DNA of 64,000 bases from CAZCPB01 sp044223975 (lineage in GTDB: Bacteria; Planctomycetota; Phycisphaerae; Phycisphaerales; UBA1924). A program made the translations under genes and the position numbers. The notes under the pieces were generated by a model, which saw only the letters and a list, made by a program, of their open reading frames with translations, made no database searches and was not told where the DNA came from. The stretch spans positions 1 through 64,000 of the forward strand of contig JBGALI010000023.1 in assembly GCA_044223975.1 (NCBI GenBank), read 5' to 3'. Shown piece after piece: positions 15,442 to 24,679 of the stretch (its first letter is position 1; each line of letters starts with the position of its first letter).

Positions 15442-16767
15442 TCACACCAGCAGCGTTGCGGGCTTCTCGAGGAGGCCCTTCACCGTGTTGAGGTACGCCG
15501 CGGCCATGGCTCCATCGACGATGCGGTGATCGCTCGACATGGTCATGGTCATCACGTAGCCCGGCACGACTTGACCGTTCTTGACGACCGGCTTCTGGAT
15601 CGCAGCTCCCACGGCAAGGATCGCCGCGTTGGGAGGGTTAATGATCGCCGTGAAGTGGTCCACGCCGAACATACCCAGGTTGCTGATGGTGAACGTCGAA
15701 TCGGCCATCTCGTCGAGCGTCAAGCCCTTGGTGCGGGCCTTCTCGGAGAGGGCTTTGCTCTGGGCCGAGATCTGCCGCAGGCCGATCTGGTCGGCGGCGC
15801 GGATGGTCGCGACGATCAGCCCGCCGCCGCGCGACTCGTCGAGCGCGATGGCGATGCCGATGTTGACATTGGGAAGGATCTCGATCGACTCGTTGCCGGG
15901 CGTGGGCACCCAGCGCGAGTTGACGAACGGGTGCTGGTGCATGCCCAGGGCGCAGGCGCGGACGAGGAAGTCGTTGACGCTGAGCTTGACGCCCTGGGAG
16001 GCGAGCTGCTCGTTGAGCTGGGCGCGCAGGGTCATGAGCGCGTCCATGTCGACCTCGACGGTGACCTGGTAGTGGGGGATGGTTGTCTTGGACTGTACCA
16101 GTCGCGACGCGATGGTGCGGCGCATGTTGCTGAGCGCGACGACACGCCCGGTCAAGGAAGCGCCCGCGGGGGGCACGGCGGGCGTGAAGGGCCGGGCCGC
16201 CTGCACAACGTCCACCTTCGGCGAAGCCGTGCGAGCGCCGGGCGTCGAGATTGCGGCCTCGACATCCTTGCGGACGATCCTGCCGCTGGGGCCAGTGCCC
16301 TGGATGCCCGAGAGATCAACGCCGGACTCGCCGGCGATCTTCTTCGCGAGCGGAGAGGCGAATACGCGGGAGCCGTTGGCGCCGTGGCCGGTTGCCGCGG
16401 GGGGCTCGGCCAAGGCCGTTCCCGATCTGGACGAGACCGTCGTGGTCGCGGTGGTGGAGCCGCCGCTCGCGGCTTTGACGGCCGGAGCCGCGGCGCCCGA
16501 CGAGGTCTTGATCGACGAGGCATCCTCGCCCGCGCCGGCCAGCACGACGATCACCGTGCCGACCGGGACGGTCTGGCCCTCGGCGACCGCGAGCCTGGCG
16601 ACGGTGCCGTCGTCGTAGCTCTGGAGTTCCATGGTGGCCTTGTCGGTCTCGATGTCGGCGATGACGTCGCCGGTCTTGACCTTCTGACCTTCCTTCACCT
16701 GCCACTTCACGATCGTGCCCTGCTGCATCGTATCGGAGAGACGGGGCATCGTGATTTCAACTGCCAT
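15442..16767 (-). CDS. pdhC: Dihydrolipoyllysine acetyltransferase, E2 of pyruvate dehydrogenase
   Basis: E2 core of the pyruvate dehydrogenase complex; it transfers the acetyl group from lipoamide to CoA. The order is lipoyl domain (1-80, lipoylated Lys43 in ETDKAT), Ala/Thr/Ser-rich linker, peripheral-subunit-binding domain (FASPLAKKIAGESGVDL...GPSGRIVRKDV), second linker, and catalytic domain ending with DHRIVDG (His414 and Asp418 of the active site). One lipoyl domain and 441 residues are normal. Last gene of pdhA-pdhB-pdhC. No E3 (lpd) gene lies nearby. Confidence 0.93.
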   Translation of the reverse strand: MAVEITMPRLSDTMQQGTIVKWQVKEGQKVKTGDVIADIETDKATMELQSYDDGTVARLAVAEGQTVPVGTVIVVLAGAGEDASSIKTSSGAAAPAVKAASGGSTTATTTVSSRSGTALAEPPAATGHGANGSRVFASPLAKKIAGESGVDLSGIQGTGPSGRIVRKDVEAAISTPGARTASPKVDVVQAARPFTPAVPPAGASLTGRVVALSNMRRTIASRLVQSKTTIPHYQVTVEVDMDALMTLRAQLNEQLASQGVKLSVNDFLVRACALGMHQHPFVNSRWVPTPGNESIEILPNVNIGIAIALDESRGGGLIVATIRAADQIGLRQISAQSKALSEKARTKGLTLDEMADSTFTISNLGMFGVDHFTAIINPPNAAILAVGAAIQKPVVKNGQVVPGYVMTMTMSSDHRIVDGAMAAAYLNTVKGLLEKPATLLV

Positions 16768-16790
16768 GTCTGGATCCTCGTTCGGTCGTG

Positions 16791-17831
16791 TCAGGCCAGG
16801 GTCTTGCGCACCGCAGCGACGATCTTTTCCTTGTTCGGCAGGTACGCGTACTCGAGGTTCTTGGCGTACGGCGTGGGCACATCGTCGGTGTTCACGCGGA
16901 CGGGTGGGTGATCCAGCCAGTCGAACGCCCGCTCGCAGACCTGCGTGCAGACTTCGCTCGCCACGCTGGCGAAGGGCCAGGATTGGTCGACGACCACCAC
17001 ACGGTTGGTCTTCCGGATGCTCGCGACGATCGATTCAATGTCGAGCGGGCGGATGGTCCGCATGTCGAGCACATCGACCTCGATGCCGTCCTTGGCGAGT
17101 TCGTCGGCCGCTTCGATACAGAAATTCACGGGGCGTCCGAAGCTCACGAGCGTGCAGGCGTCGCCCTCGCGCAGCCGCGCGGCCTGGCCGAAGGGGATGT
17201 AGTACTCCTCCTCGGGGACGTGGGCCTTGTCGCCGAGCATGCGCTCGCTCTCGAGGAAGAAGACGGGGTCGTCGTCCACGATCGCGGTCTTGAGCAGGCC
17301 CTTGGCGTCGTAGGGGCAGGAAGGGATGGCGATCTTGACGCCGGGGACATTGCTGTACAAGCCCTCGACGCACCAGGAGTGGGTGGACCCAAGCTGGCCG
17401 CCGGCGCCGTCGTTGCCGCGGAACACGACCGGGCAGCCCCATTGGCCGCCGGACATGTAGAGCATCTTGGGGACGTTGTTCAGGATCTGGTCAGCCGCGA
17501 CGAGGCTGAACGACCAGGACATGAACTCGATGATCGGGCGCAGGCCGTACATGGCCGCGCCGACGGCGACGCCCGCAAAGCCATTCTCGCTGATGGGCGA
17601 GTCGATGATGCGCTTGGGGCCGAACTCGTCGAGCATGCCTTGGGAGATCTTGTACGCGCCGTTGTACTGAGCGACCTCCTCGCCGAGCAGGAAGACCCGC
17701 TTGTCCTTGCGCATCTCTTCGCTCATCGCTTCGCGCAGCGCCTCGCGGTACTGAATGATGCGGTTGCCCTCGCGCGGGGGGAGGGGGCGGGTGAGGTCGG
17801 GCTTGGCGAACTCGAGCGTGGCGGTTGACAT
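16791..17831 (-). CDS. pdhB: Pyruvate dehydrogenase E1 component, beta subunit
   Basis: The 346-residue partner of PdhA forms the thiamine-diphosphate-dependent E1 that decarboxylates pyruvate. Recognised by REALREAMSEEMRKDKRVF, GEEVAQYNGAYKISQGM, DSPISENGFAGVAVGAAM and VVDQSWPFASVASEV. ATG at 17831 (MSTATLEF) is chosen because the upstream residues are low-complexity and the family N-terminus aligns here. The gap to pdhC is 23 nt and to pdhA 91 nt. Confidence 0.93.
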   Translation of the reverse strand: MSTATLEFAKPDLTRPLPPREGNRIIQYREALREAMSEEMRKDKRVFLLGEEVAQYNGAYKISQGMLDEFGPKRIIDSPISENGFAGVAVGAAMYGLRPIIEFMSWSFSLVAADQILNNVPKMLYMSGGQWGCPVVFRGNDGAGGQLGSTHSWCVEGLYSNVPGVKIAIPSCPYDAKGLLKTAIVDDDPVFFLESERMLGDKAHVPEEEYYIPFGQAARLREGDACTLVSFGRPVNFCIEAADELAKDGIEVDVLDMRTIRPLDIESIVASIRKTNRVVVVDQSWPFASVASEVCTQVCERAFDWLDHPPVRVNTDDVPTPYAKNLEYAYLPNKEKIVAAVRKTLA

Positions 17832-17922
17832 GTCTGGGTGCCGTGAGAAATGGGATCGAGCGGACTGGACGCGTGAGAACGAAATAGGAGAAAACGTCGG
17901 GGCGGTGGAGCCTGCCGTGAAG

Positions 17923-19110
17923 TCACAGCAGCGGGTTTTTCGCACCCTGCGTGTACTCGCGGGTCGGGCTCATCCCCGGCTGCGGGTTGACCATCACATC
18001 GCTATAGAGTTCTGCCGCGACGTCGGGAACGGGCGAGTTCTCGGCGAACTCGACCGCGTCGCGCACGATCTCCTTGACCTCTGCCTGCATCTGCGTGAAG
18101 TCAGCTTCGCTCAGGACGAACGAGCCGTCGGCCTTCTTGCGCTCGTTCATGAGCTGGTGTGCGAGACGGTCGATCGAGTCCTTGGCCTTGAACTGCTCGA
18201 CCTCCTCCTTGGTGCGGTACTTCTGCGGGTCCGACATCGAGTGGCCCTGGTACCGGTAGGTTTTGAGGTCGACGAACGCGGGCTTCTGCTCCTCACGGCA
18301 CCAGTCGACGAGCGGCTTGAAGTGGTCGTACAGGTCGACCACGTCGAACCCGTCGATCATCTCGCCGCGGATGCCGTAAGCGTCGGCCTTCTTGCGGAGG
18401 TCGTGGGCCATGGTCGTGCCGCGCTCGATCGAGGTGCCCATCGAGTAGCCGTTGTTCTCAACGACGTAGATGACCGGGAGGGAGTACAGGCCGGCTAGGT
18501 TCATCGCCTCGTGCAGCGCGCCCTGGTTCAGCGCGCCGTCGCCGAGGAACGCGAGCGACACCTTCTTCTTCGCCGCCTGGCCCAGCGTCACGCCCGGGTT
18601 GGGCAGCGACTTGCCCAAGACTTCCCACTCGTAGCGCGCGGCAAAGGCCAGGCCCGTGCCCAGCGGGGTCTGGGCTCCGACGATCCCGTGACCGCCGAAG
18701 AACCAGTGGGGCTTGTCGAACATGTGCATCGAGCCGCCCTTGCCCTTGGCGCAGCCGGTCGACTTGCCGAACATCTCCGCCATGCAGGCGCGGGGATCCA
18801 TGCCGCGGGCCAGGGCGTGCCCGTGGTCGCGGTAGGCGTGGACGATGGGGTCGTCGGGCTCGCAGGAGTTGATGGTGCCGACGGCGACGGCTTCCTGCCC
18901 GATGTACAGGTGGCAGAACCCGCCGATCTTGGCCTGCTGGTAGGCCTGGGCGCAGCGGTTCTCGAACTCGCGGATCAGGTACATCTCGCGGAGCCAGCGC
19001 ACCAGCGTGGCGTCGGGCAGGCCTGCGGAGGCGCGGCCGGTGCGGCCGGTGCGAGATTCGGGCTTCACCCCTCCCGTCTGGGAGGGGGCAGTCGCGGCAC
19101 TTGGGGGCAT
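17923..19110 (-). CDS. pdhA: Pyruvate dehydrogenase E1 component, alpha subunit
   Basis: Catalytic alpha chain of E1. The thiamine-diphosphate motif runs from GDGALNQG (190-197) to ENN (218-220), and YRYQGHSMSDP is the phosphorylation-loop-like segment. ATG at 19110 has AAGGA upstream (GTGAAGGACTCCAAG), giving 395 residues; starts further upstream exist in the same frame. Residues about 8-35 are a low-complexity extension, and part of it (SQTGGVKPE) is encoded by a CCCCTCCC/GGGAGGGG palindrome, so repeat insertion may have lengthened this N-terminus. Confidence 0.92.
   Translation of the reverse strand: MPPSAATAPSQTGGVKPESRTGRTGRASAGLPDATLVRWLREMYLIREFENRCAQAYQQAKIGGFCHLYIGQEAVAVGTINSCEPDDPIVHAYRDHGHALARGMDPRACMAEMFGKSTGCAKGKGGSMHMFDKPHWFFGGHGIVGAQTPLGTGLAFAARYEWEVLGKSLPNPGVTLGQAAKKKVSLAFLGDGALNQGALHEAMNLAGLYSLPVIYVVENNGYSMGTSIERGTTMAHDLRKKADAYGIRGEMIDGFDVVDLYDHFKPLVDWCREEQKPAFVDLKTYRYQGHSMSDPQKYRTKEEVEQFKAKDSIDRLAHQLMNERKKADGSFVLSEADFTQMQAEVKEIVRDAVEFAENSPVPDVAAELYSDVMVNPQPGMSPTREYTQGAKNPLL
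19068..19087. repeat. CCCCTCCC/GGGAGGGG palindrome inside pdhA
   Basis: Perfect 8-bp arms separated by GTCT. It shares its core with the two palindromes at 1594 and 1785, here read in frame near the N-terminus of PdhA. Confidence 0.7.
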
Positions 19111-19286
19111 CTTGGAGTCCTTCACGGAGGGCTCGTGGGTTGAACCGGATCCATTGCGGTGCATCGACATTCCAGCCCACGGGCCTGCTTGGCAGGTGAC
19201 GCCTTGGGCTTGGAATTCATCGAGCCGACCCGGATGGTAGGCGCAAGCGGCCACCGAACGGGCCCCGATCGCGAAGGCATGCGATG

Positions 19287-19319
19287 TGCCCGGTAATCAG
19301 TATCCTCGGCGACCGGGCA
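19287..19319 (-). terminator. Hairpin immediately after the S41 protease gene
   Basis: TGCCCGGT and ACCGGGCA form 8 perfect base pairs around a 17-nt loop, directly after the stop codon and before pdhA. There is no T-run, so it may be a processing or stabilising hairpin rather than an intrinsic terminator. Confidence 0.45.
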
Positions 19320-21620
19320 TCAATCCTTGCGCGTGCCGCGGCCATCGTCGTCGCGTTTTCCGAGCTTGGGGTGTCCGTCGTTGAGCGTGCGGCTCTGGGC
19401 GACCAGCACGGCCGTCTGGAGCTGCACGTCGAGGCCCTTGGTGAGCAGGTCCTCGGGGTTGTTGCTCTGGGGTTCGGCCTTGGCCTTGGGATCGTTCGCG
19501 GGGGCGACGCGGACGTTCTTGGGGTCAAAGGCCCAAAGATCGGCGTTGCGCCGGACGGTCAGGGCGTCGGCGATCTGGGCCGGGAGCATGTCGACCGTCA
19601 TGTCGGGCTGCACGCCCCAGGTCTTGGCGCCGGGCACGCGATGGATGAGCCGCTTGTCGGGCAGCAGGTAGTACTGCGTCGTGAGCTTGAGGGCGGCCTT
19701 TCCGCCGGGCAGCCCGATCACATCCTGCACGCTCCCCTTGCCGTAGCTGCGGGCTCCGATCACGACCGCGTCGGCGGTGGCGGCGCGTCCGAAGCACTGC
19801 AGGGCGCCCGAGACGATCTCGCTCGCCGAGGCGGAGCCTTCGTTGATGAGCACGACGACCGGCATACCGGCGAGCTTGGCCTGGTCGCGCCGGGCGGTTT
19901 CCTGACGCTCGATCTGGCCCTGGGCGTTGCGGGTCATCACGATGGGGCCGTGGTCGATAAAGCGGTTGACCACGTTGATCGCCTGGTCCAGCAGGCCGCC
20001 GGGGTTGAACCGCAGGTCCAGGATCAGGGCCTTGGCCCCGTTCTTTCGCATCGTGTTGATCGCCTGATCAAACTCGTGCGTCGTGGTCTCCGTGAAGCCG
20101 GTCATGCGCACGTAGGCGATGCCGTTGGTCGGATCGATCATGTAATCCCAGGCGTCCTCCTTGGGACCGGTGCGCTTCCAGCCCTTCACGCTGAACAGGG
20201 GGATCTCGGCGCGGGTGATGTCAAACTCGACCTCCTTGGCCGGGTCCTCGGGCTTGGCCGGGTCCTTGCGGTCGAACACGATCTTGACCTTGGTGCCCGC
20301 CGGCCCGGTGATCACGTCCACCGCCTGGTCGAGCGTGAGGCCGTAGGCGTTCTTGCCCCCGACCCGCTTGATGACGTCGCCGGGGCGAACGCCGACCTTC
20401 TGCGCCGGTCCTCCCTCGAGGGGAGTCACGACGCGGATGTTCGAGAGCTCGTCGAACTGGATTTCGACGCCGATGCCGATCAGCTTGCCCTGCGTCGAGC
20501 GGTTGAACCGGGCGATCTCGTCGGGCCACACGATCGCCGAAAAGAGGTCGAGCTGCTCGGTGGCGCCGTTGCCGAACTCGTGCAGGATCGCCGTTTCGGT
20601 GATTCCGACCGACTTCTGGTTGGCCTCGAGCAGCCGGTCGATCAGGTCGCCCGTGTCCGAAGCATCGAGCGCCTGCGCACGACTCAATCGCTGCTCTTCC
20701 GCCGTAATTGCTTCTTCAAAGGCCCGGCGCGCGGCTTCGTTGTCGAGTCCGGAGAACGCCCCGCGGAGGTCGGGCGTCCCTGCCATCGTCTTGATCGCCG
20801 CCAAACCGCCCAGCAGGAGCGGACGGAGCCCGCCCTGCTCCACGTGGTTGCGCCCGGCGTTGTTGATGGCGCGGACCACCATCAGGCGGTCGACGTCCTT
20901 GAGCTTGTCCCGGAAATCGTCCCCGACCGGGTTGTACGGCGGGAGCGCATCGAGCTTCGCGGCCAGCTGGCGCTGGTTCCGCAGCTCCCAAAGGCGCTGG
21001 GGGACGTACAGGCGCAGCATCGCCAGTCGATGATTCTGCCGCTCGACGTCGTCCTTGTACGTTCCCTGTTCGTCGAGCAGGGCGTCGAGGCGGTAGAACA
21101 GTTCGCTGCACGACAGCCAGTCGCCCCGCGCCTCGGCGGCACGCGCGGCGGCGTCCGCCCGCTTCACCAGGTCGGTGATCCGCGCCTCGGCGAGCACGGC
21201 CTGCTTGTCGGTCGAGATCATGTAGAGCTCGACCGCCGAGAGCAGCGCTTTGCTGATTCCCATGTCTGTCGTCGTGTCGGCCAGGGCCTTGTCGAGTTCG
21301 GCGGCGACCTCGGCGGCTCGCTTGCTCCGATCGGCCTCGCGCTTGTCGAGGTTGGCACGCAGGGACCCGGCCTCGTCCCGCACCGTGTCGAGCCTGGCGT
21401 CCCTCTCCGCGGCAGGGGCCGAGTTCAATAGCGCGTAGAACTCGCGGTTCTCACCGCCCTGCGCCGTGCGCCAAAGGCGGTCGGCCCAGTCGGCGGTGCG
21501 AAGGCGGCCCTCGACGCGGTCGTTTGCGGCGACCGTCTGCGCGAGCGTGGCGCACGGCGATGCCGTCGCCGCGAGCACCAGGAGTGACACGGCCAGTCCG
21601 TCGCGGATCGTCTTAAGCAT
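19320..21620 (-). CDS. S41-family carboxy-terminal processing protease with long N-terminal extension
   Basis: A secreted Ser/Lys-dyad protease of 766 residues. The signal peptide is LAVSLLVLAATASPCATLAQ. About 330 helical residues precede the PDZ domain (about 375-465; GVRPGDVIKRVGGK). The catalytic S41 domain follows, with IAYVRMTGF, LDLRFNPGGLLDQA, the Ser in NEGSASASEIVSGAL (about 598) and the Lys in SYGKGSVQ (628). It is larger than typical CtpA (400-550 residues) because of the N-terminal extension. The start at 21620 has GGAAGGG upstream and places the signal peptide at the N-terminus. Role is probably envelope protein turnover or processing. Confidence 0.88.
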   Translation of the reverse strand: MLKTIRDGLAVSLLVLAATASPCATLAQTVAANDRVEGRLRTADWADRLWRTAQGGENREFYALLNSAPAAERDARLDTVRDEAGSLRANLDKREADRSKRAAEVAAELDKALADTTTDMGISKALLSAVELYMISTDKQAVLAEARITDLVKRADAAARAAEARGDWLSCSELFYRLDALLDEQGTYKDDVERQNHRLAMLRLYVPQRLWELRNQRQLAAKLDALPPYNPVGDDFRDKLKDVDRLMVVRAINNAGRNHVEQGGLRPLLLGGLAAIKTMAGTPDLRGAFSGLDNEAARRAFEEAITAEEQRLSRAQALDASDTGDLIDRLLEANQKSVGITETAILHEFGNGATEQLDLFSAIVWPDEIARFNRSTQGKLIGIGVEIQFDELSNIRVVTPLEGGPAQKVGVRPGDVIKRVGGKNAYGLTLDQAVDVITGPAGTKVKIVFDRKDPAKPEDPAKEVEFDITRAEIPLFSVKGWKRTGPKEDAWDYMIDPTNGIAYVRMTGFTETTTHEFDQAINTMRKNGAKALILDLRFNPGGLLDQAINVVNRFIDHGPIVMTRNAQGQIERQETARRDQAKLAGMPVVVLINEGSASASEIVSGALQCFGRAATADAVVIGARSYGKGSVQDVIGLPGGKAALKLTTQYYLLPDKRLIHRVPGAKTWGVQPDMTVDMLPAQIADALTVRRNADLWAFDPKNVRVAPANDPKAKAEPQSNNPEDLLTKGLDVQLQTAVLVAQSRTLNDGHPKLGKRDDDGRGTRKD

Positions 21621-21802
21621 GCGGGGTGCACCCTTCCTTGCCCAACACCCTGGATTCTGCCGCGCGGGAGCGCGGTTACACACAGTCGAATCGACGTGCC
21701 GCGACAGGACGTTGAGCCCCGCGCGGCCCGATCCTCTTCATAGGGATGATATCGGGCGTGGGTTCCGTCGGGGGAACGGCTTTGAAGGACAAACTCGGGT
21801 GT

Positions 21803-23077
21803 TTACCGCCTGGTGACGATCGGGGCGGGGGGGCGGGAGTGCCGGACCATCCGCATGACGACGACCGCCGCGGCGACCACCCCCACAAGCCCAACAGCCC
21901 CGAGGACGAGGGGGTTGAAGGACTCCGGCTTGATCCAGCCGCTGCGTTCGGCCTGGCTGGCCGCCCGGCCGACGAACGGTCCGAAGGTGTAGCCGACACC
22001 GATCAGGGCCTCGTGCTTGCCACCGGCCTGCACCTCGGACTGACCGACCTCAAGCGCGTAGTAGATCGCCGCGGAGTAGGTGACCGACAGCCCGAGGCCG
22101 AACAACGCCAATCCCCCGATCATCGAGCAAAGCCCTGCGACCCCCGGAACGCGATGGGCGATCCACGGTGACATGACACACGTGCCGAACCCAACCAGCA
22201 CGAGGGCGCCGCCGAGAATCGCCGGCCACCATCGCCCGTGCCATCCGGCCCAGCGATGAAACACCGCAAATCCGATGACCCTGGAGAGCATCCAGCACGA
22301 CGCGATAGGCATGCGCCATACCACGGGAACGCCCAGTTCCTCCATGGCGCTGGGGAGGTAGGGCGAGAGCGTGGCGAGCACGATGTAGGTCGCCGGCAGC
22401 AGCACGCGAAACGTGTGGAGCAGTGTGCGGTAGACCGGCGGGTGCGGCTCGTGGGCCTCTGGAGCGTGCTCGCCGGGCTCCTTTTCGAATCGCAGCAGCA
22501 CCAGCGCCGCTGCGGCGTGGACACCGCCGAGCACCACCAGGGTCTCCGAGGGGCTCGATTCGACCACCCGGCTGACGCTCCAGTACGAGAGCACCCCCGC
22601 GGCGGACCAGACCACGTTCCACACCCCCGTCGCTGAACGCAGCGTGCCTCCTCCCCGCCCGCCGGAGAGGTAGCTCTCAACCAGCGGCCACAGCACGCCC
22701 GTCAACGGGCTGTAGAGACCGACCAGGATCCAGATCGATGCGCCGCGGTGTTCCGGGGCCAGCCGGGCCGCGGCGAACGGCAGGGTGCACAGCAGCGCGA
22801 GGGCCATCATCATCCACGCCAGCACGCTGCGCGAGGAGAAATGATCGTGCCGCTTGCCGAGCCAATTGAGGAACGGATGGGCCCCCAGAGAGGCGATGAT
22901 GTAGGTGACGCCCAGCAGCATCGCGAGGGCGTAATTCTCGAATTTCGAGAACCGGGTCAGGAAGAAGATCCCGTTGGTCACTACCGCCGTGCCCACGCTG
23001 TTGAGGAACGTGAACAGGAGCACCGCGGAGAGCGGCGTCGGCGGGGCCGGCGTCGGGGCGGTGGGGGAGGTGTTCAT
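21803..23077 (-). CDS. MFS-type membrane transporter, substrate unknown
   Basis: About 424 residues with 11-12 hydrophobic segments, from PLSAVLLFTFLNSVGTAVV to VLGAVGLVGVVAAAVVVM. The pattern (LGKRHDHFSSRS loop after the second or third helix, internal duplication) fits the major facilitator superfamily. The start is uncertain: 23077 (MNTSPTAP) or 23143 (MLRSPART); neither has a good Shine-Dalgarno. No neighbour hints at a substrate. Confidence 0.7.
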   Translation of the reverse strand: MNTSPTAPTPAPPTPLSAVLLFTFLNSVGTAVVTNGIFFLTRFSKFENYALAMLLGVTYIIASLGAHPFLNWLGKRHDHFSSRSVLAWMMMALALLCTLPFAAARLAPEHRGASIWILVGLYSPLTGVLWPLVESYLSGGRGGGTLRSATGVWNVVWSAAGVLSYWSVSRVVESSPSETLVVLGGVHAAAALVLLRFEKEPGEHAPEAHEPHPPVYRTLLHTFRVLLPATYIVLATLSPYLPSAMEELGVPVVWRMPIASCWMLSRVIGFAVFHRWAGWHGRWWPAILGGALVLVGFGTCVMSPWIAHRVPGVAGLCSMIGGLALFGLGLSVTYSAAIYYALEVGQSEVQAGGKHEALIGVGYTFGPFVGRAASQAERSGWIKPESFNPLVLGAVGLVGVVAAAVVVMRMVRHSRPPAPIVTRR

Positions 23078-23159
23078 CAGGACGGGGGTGGTGCGGGAGG
23101 ATTCGGCGCGCGTGTTGCCGGTGCGCGCGGGCGATCGTAGCATTGCCCGAACGAAGCGA

Positions 23160-23232
23160 GTGCCCGTAGCTCAACTGGATAGAGCGTCGCCCTCCGAAGG
23201 CGAAGGTTGCAGGTTCGACTCCCGCCGGGCAT
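23160..23232 (+). tRNA. tRNA-Arg (anticodon CCG)
   Basis: Acceptor GTGCCCG pairs with CGGGCAT (G-T closing pair), D-stem GCTC/GAGC, anticodon stem TCGCC/GGCGA with loop CTCCGAA (CCG at 34-36), T-loop TTCGACT. The T-stem has one A-C mismatch (GCAGG/CCCGC). A terminator follows 10 nt downstream. Confidence 0.88.
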
Positions 23233-23241
23233 GTTCTCACG

Positions 23242-23268
23242 ATCCGCGGCAAAGCACCGCGGATTTTT
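23242..23268 (+). terminator. Intrinsic terminator of tRNA-Arg
   Basis: ATCCGCGG and CCGCGGAT form a perfect 8-bp stem with a 7-nt loop, followed by a run of T. Confidence 0.85.
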
Positions 23269-23337
23269 CATGCGCTCGCAACCCGGGCGGGCGCGGGCGG
23301 TAGACCGAGGCGGCGCTCAACGCCGAAAGGAGCCCGC

Positions 23338-23895
23338 ATGTCGCACGGCAGCAATTCCCCGGATTCGGTGTCCCTTCGCCTGGCCCGGCTCGAGACGTCG
23401 CTGGTCCGTTGGAGGAGCGCGGCCTTGGTCTGCGCGCTGGCGGGGGCGCTCCCGTGGGCGATCGGCGCGGCACGGACGGCCGGGGAATCCGGTGACCTGC
23501 GGGTGACGTCGTTGACCCTGGTCTCCGTCGACGGCGCCGAGCACGCGACCTTGAAGCTCGACGCCGGCAAGCCCGTGCTGGCTCTCCGCGACGGTGCACG
23601 CCACGCGACGCTCACGCTCGCGGACGGGAACGCGGGCCTGGCGTGCGGCGGACCCACCGGCGTCACCTTCGCGGGTGTCTCCGCGTCGGGCGCCTACTTC
23701 AATGCGCGTGGAACAGACCTCAAGACCGGCGTGTTCGCGGGCGTGGAGGTCGACGGACATGCCGCCTTCCGGGCGTACGGCGCTGACATGCGCGTTGCCG
23801 CGGAATTGCAGGCGGATACCGGCGGCACGCCGACCCTGAGGCTCTCCGATCCCAAGTCTGGGGAGACCGCGCTGCCCGCCCAGTCCATCAAGTAG
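23338..23895 (+). CDS. Membrane-anchored protein of unknown function
   Basis: 185 residues. A cytoplasmic N-terminus of about 25 residues is followed by a single hydrophobic helix (SAALVCALAGALPWAIGAA) and an outside domain rich in short beta motifs (LTLVSVDGAEHATLKLDAG, LALRDGARHATLTLADG). These are internal near-repeats, suggesting a repetitive beta fold. AAGGAG upstream of the ATG supports the start. No family identified. Confidence 0.6.
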   Translation: MSHGSNSPDSVSLRLARLETSLVRWRSAALVCALAGALPWAIGAARTAGESGDLRVTSLTLVSVDGAEHATLKLDAGKPVLALRDGARHATLTLADGNAGLACGGPTGVTFAGVSASGAYFNARGTDLKTGVFAGVEVDGHAAFRAYGADMRVAAELQADTGGTPTLRLSDPKSGETALPAQSIK

Positions 23896-23917
23896 ACGGT
23901 CGAGGGTGACGCCCGGT

Positions 23918-24679
23918 TCAAGATCTCTTCGCAGCGCCGGTCCGCTTCACGCGTCCCGGCGCATTTTTCCCCGGCTTGCTCTGGCGCAGATCGCAACAGG
24001 CGCCGAATGTGGTACAGATCGGGTGCGTCGCGCACGCGGGCAGGCGCGCCTTGCACACGCGCCGACCGTGCCAGATCAGGCAGTGCGACATGTCGCACCA
24101 GCTCTCGCGCGGGAAAAGGGCCATGAGCCGCTTCTCGATCGCCGCGACGTTCGCCCCCTTGTCCGCAAGCCCGAAACGGACCGCCAGGCGCTGGATGTGC
24201 GTGTCGACCACGAATCCCACGTTGATCCCGAACGCGTTGCCGAGCACCACGTTCGCCGTCTTTCGCGCGACGCCGCGCAGCGTCAGAAGCTCGTCCATCG
24301 TCCGCGGCACCTCTCCGCCGAAGCGGCCGGCCACCTCCGTCATCGCGGCGTGCACCGCCTTGGCTTTGTTTCGAAAGAGGCCGATGGTCCTGATGTATGG
24401 CTCGATGTCGGCCGGCGTGGCCGCGGCGTACGCGCCGGGCGTGGGGAATCGTGCAAAGAGCGAGGGGGTGGCCTTGTTGACGCTCACGTCGGTGGCCTGC
24501 GCCGAGAGAATCGTCGCGACCAGCAGCTCGTGCGGGCTGCGGTAGTCAAGCTCGCACTTGGCGCCGGGATACTCGGCCTTCAGCGCGTCAAGGAGCGACT
24601 GAGCGCGACGGCGCTCGGCCGCCGAGACGCGGGGGAGTTCGAACGGCAGGGGCGGGTTCTCGGGCGCCGCGCGACTCAC
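23918..24679 (-). CDS. nth: Endonuclease III-like DNA glycosylase/AP lyase
   Basis: Base-excision repair enzyme for oxidised pyrimidines. 253 residues from a GTG start that overlaps the stop of the upstream gene (GTGA). The HhH motif LRGVARKTANVVLG contains catalytic Lys140, and VDTHIQRL provides Asp159. The C-terminal cysteines (209, 216, 222, 228) are spaced C-x6-C-x5-C-x5-C. The classical [4Fe-4S] ligand spacing is C-x6-C-x2-C-x5-C, so cluster binding may be altered. Confidence 0.9.
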   Translation of the reverse strand: MSRAAPENPPLPFELPRVSAAERRRAQSLLDALKAEYPGAKCELDYRSPHELLVATILSAQATDVSVNKATPSLFARFPTPGAYAAATPADIEPYIRTIGLFRNKAKAVHAAMTEVAGRFGGEVPRTMDELLTLRGVARKTANVVLGNAFGINVGFVVDTHIQRLAVRFGLADKGANVAAIEKRLMALFPRESWCDMSHCLIWHGRRVCKARLPACATHPICTTFGACCDLRQSKPGKNAPGRVKRTGAAKRS

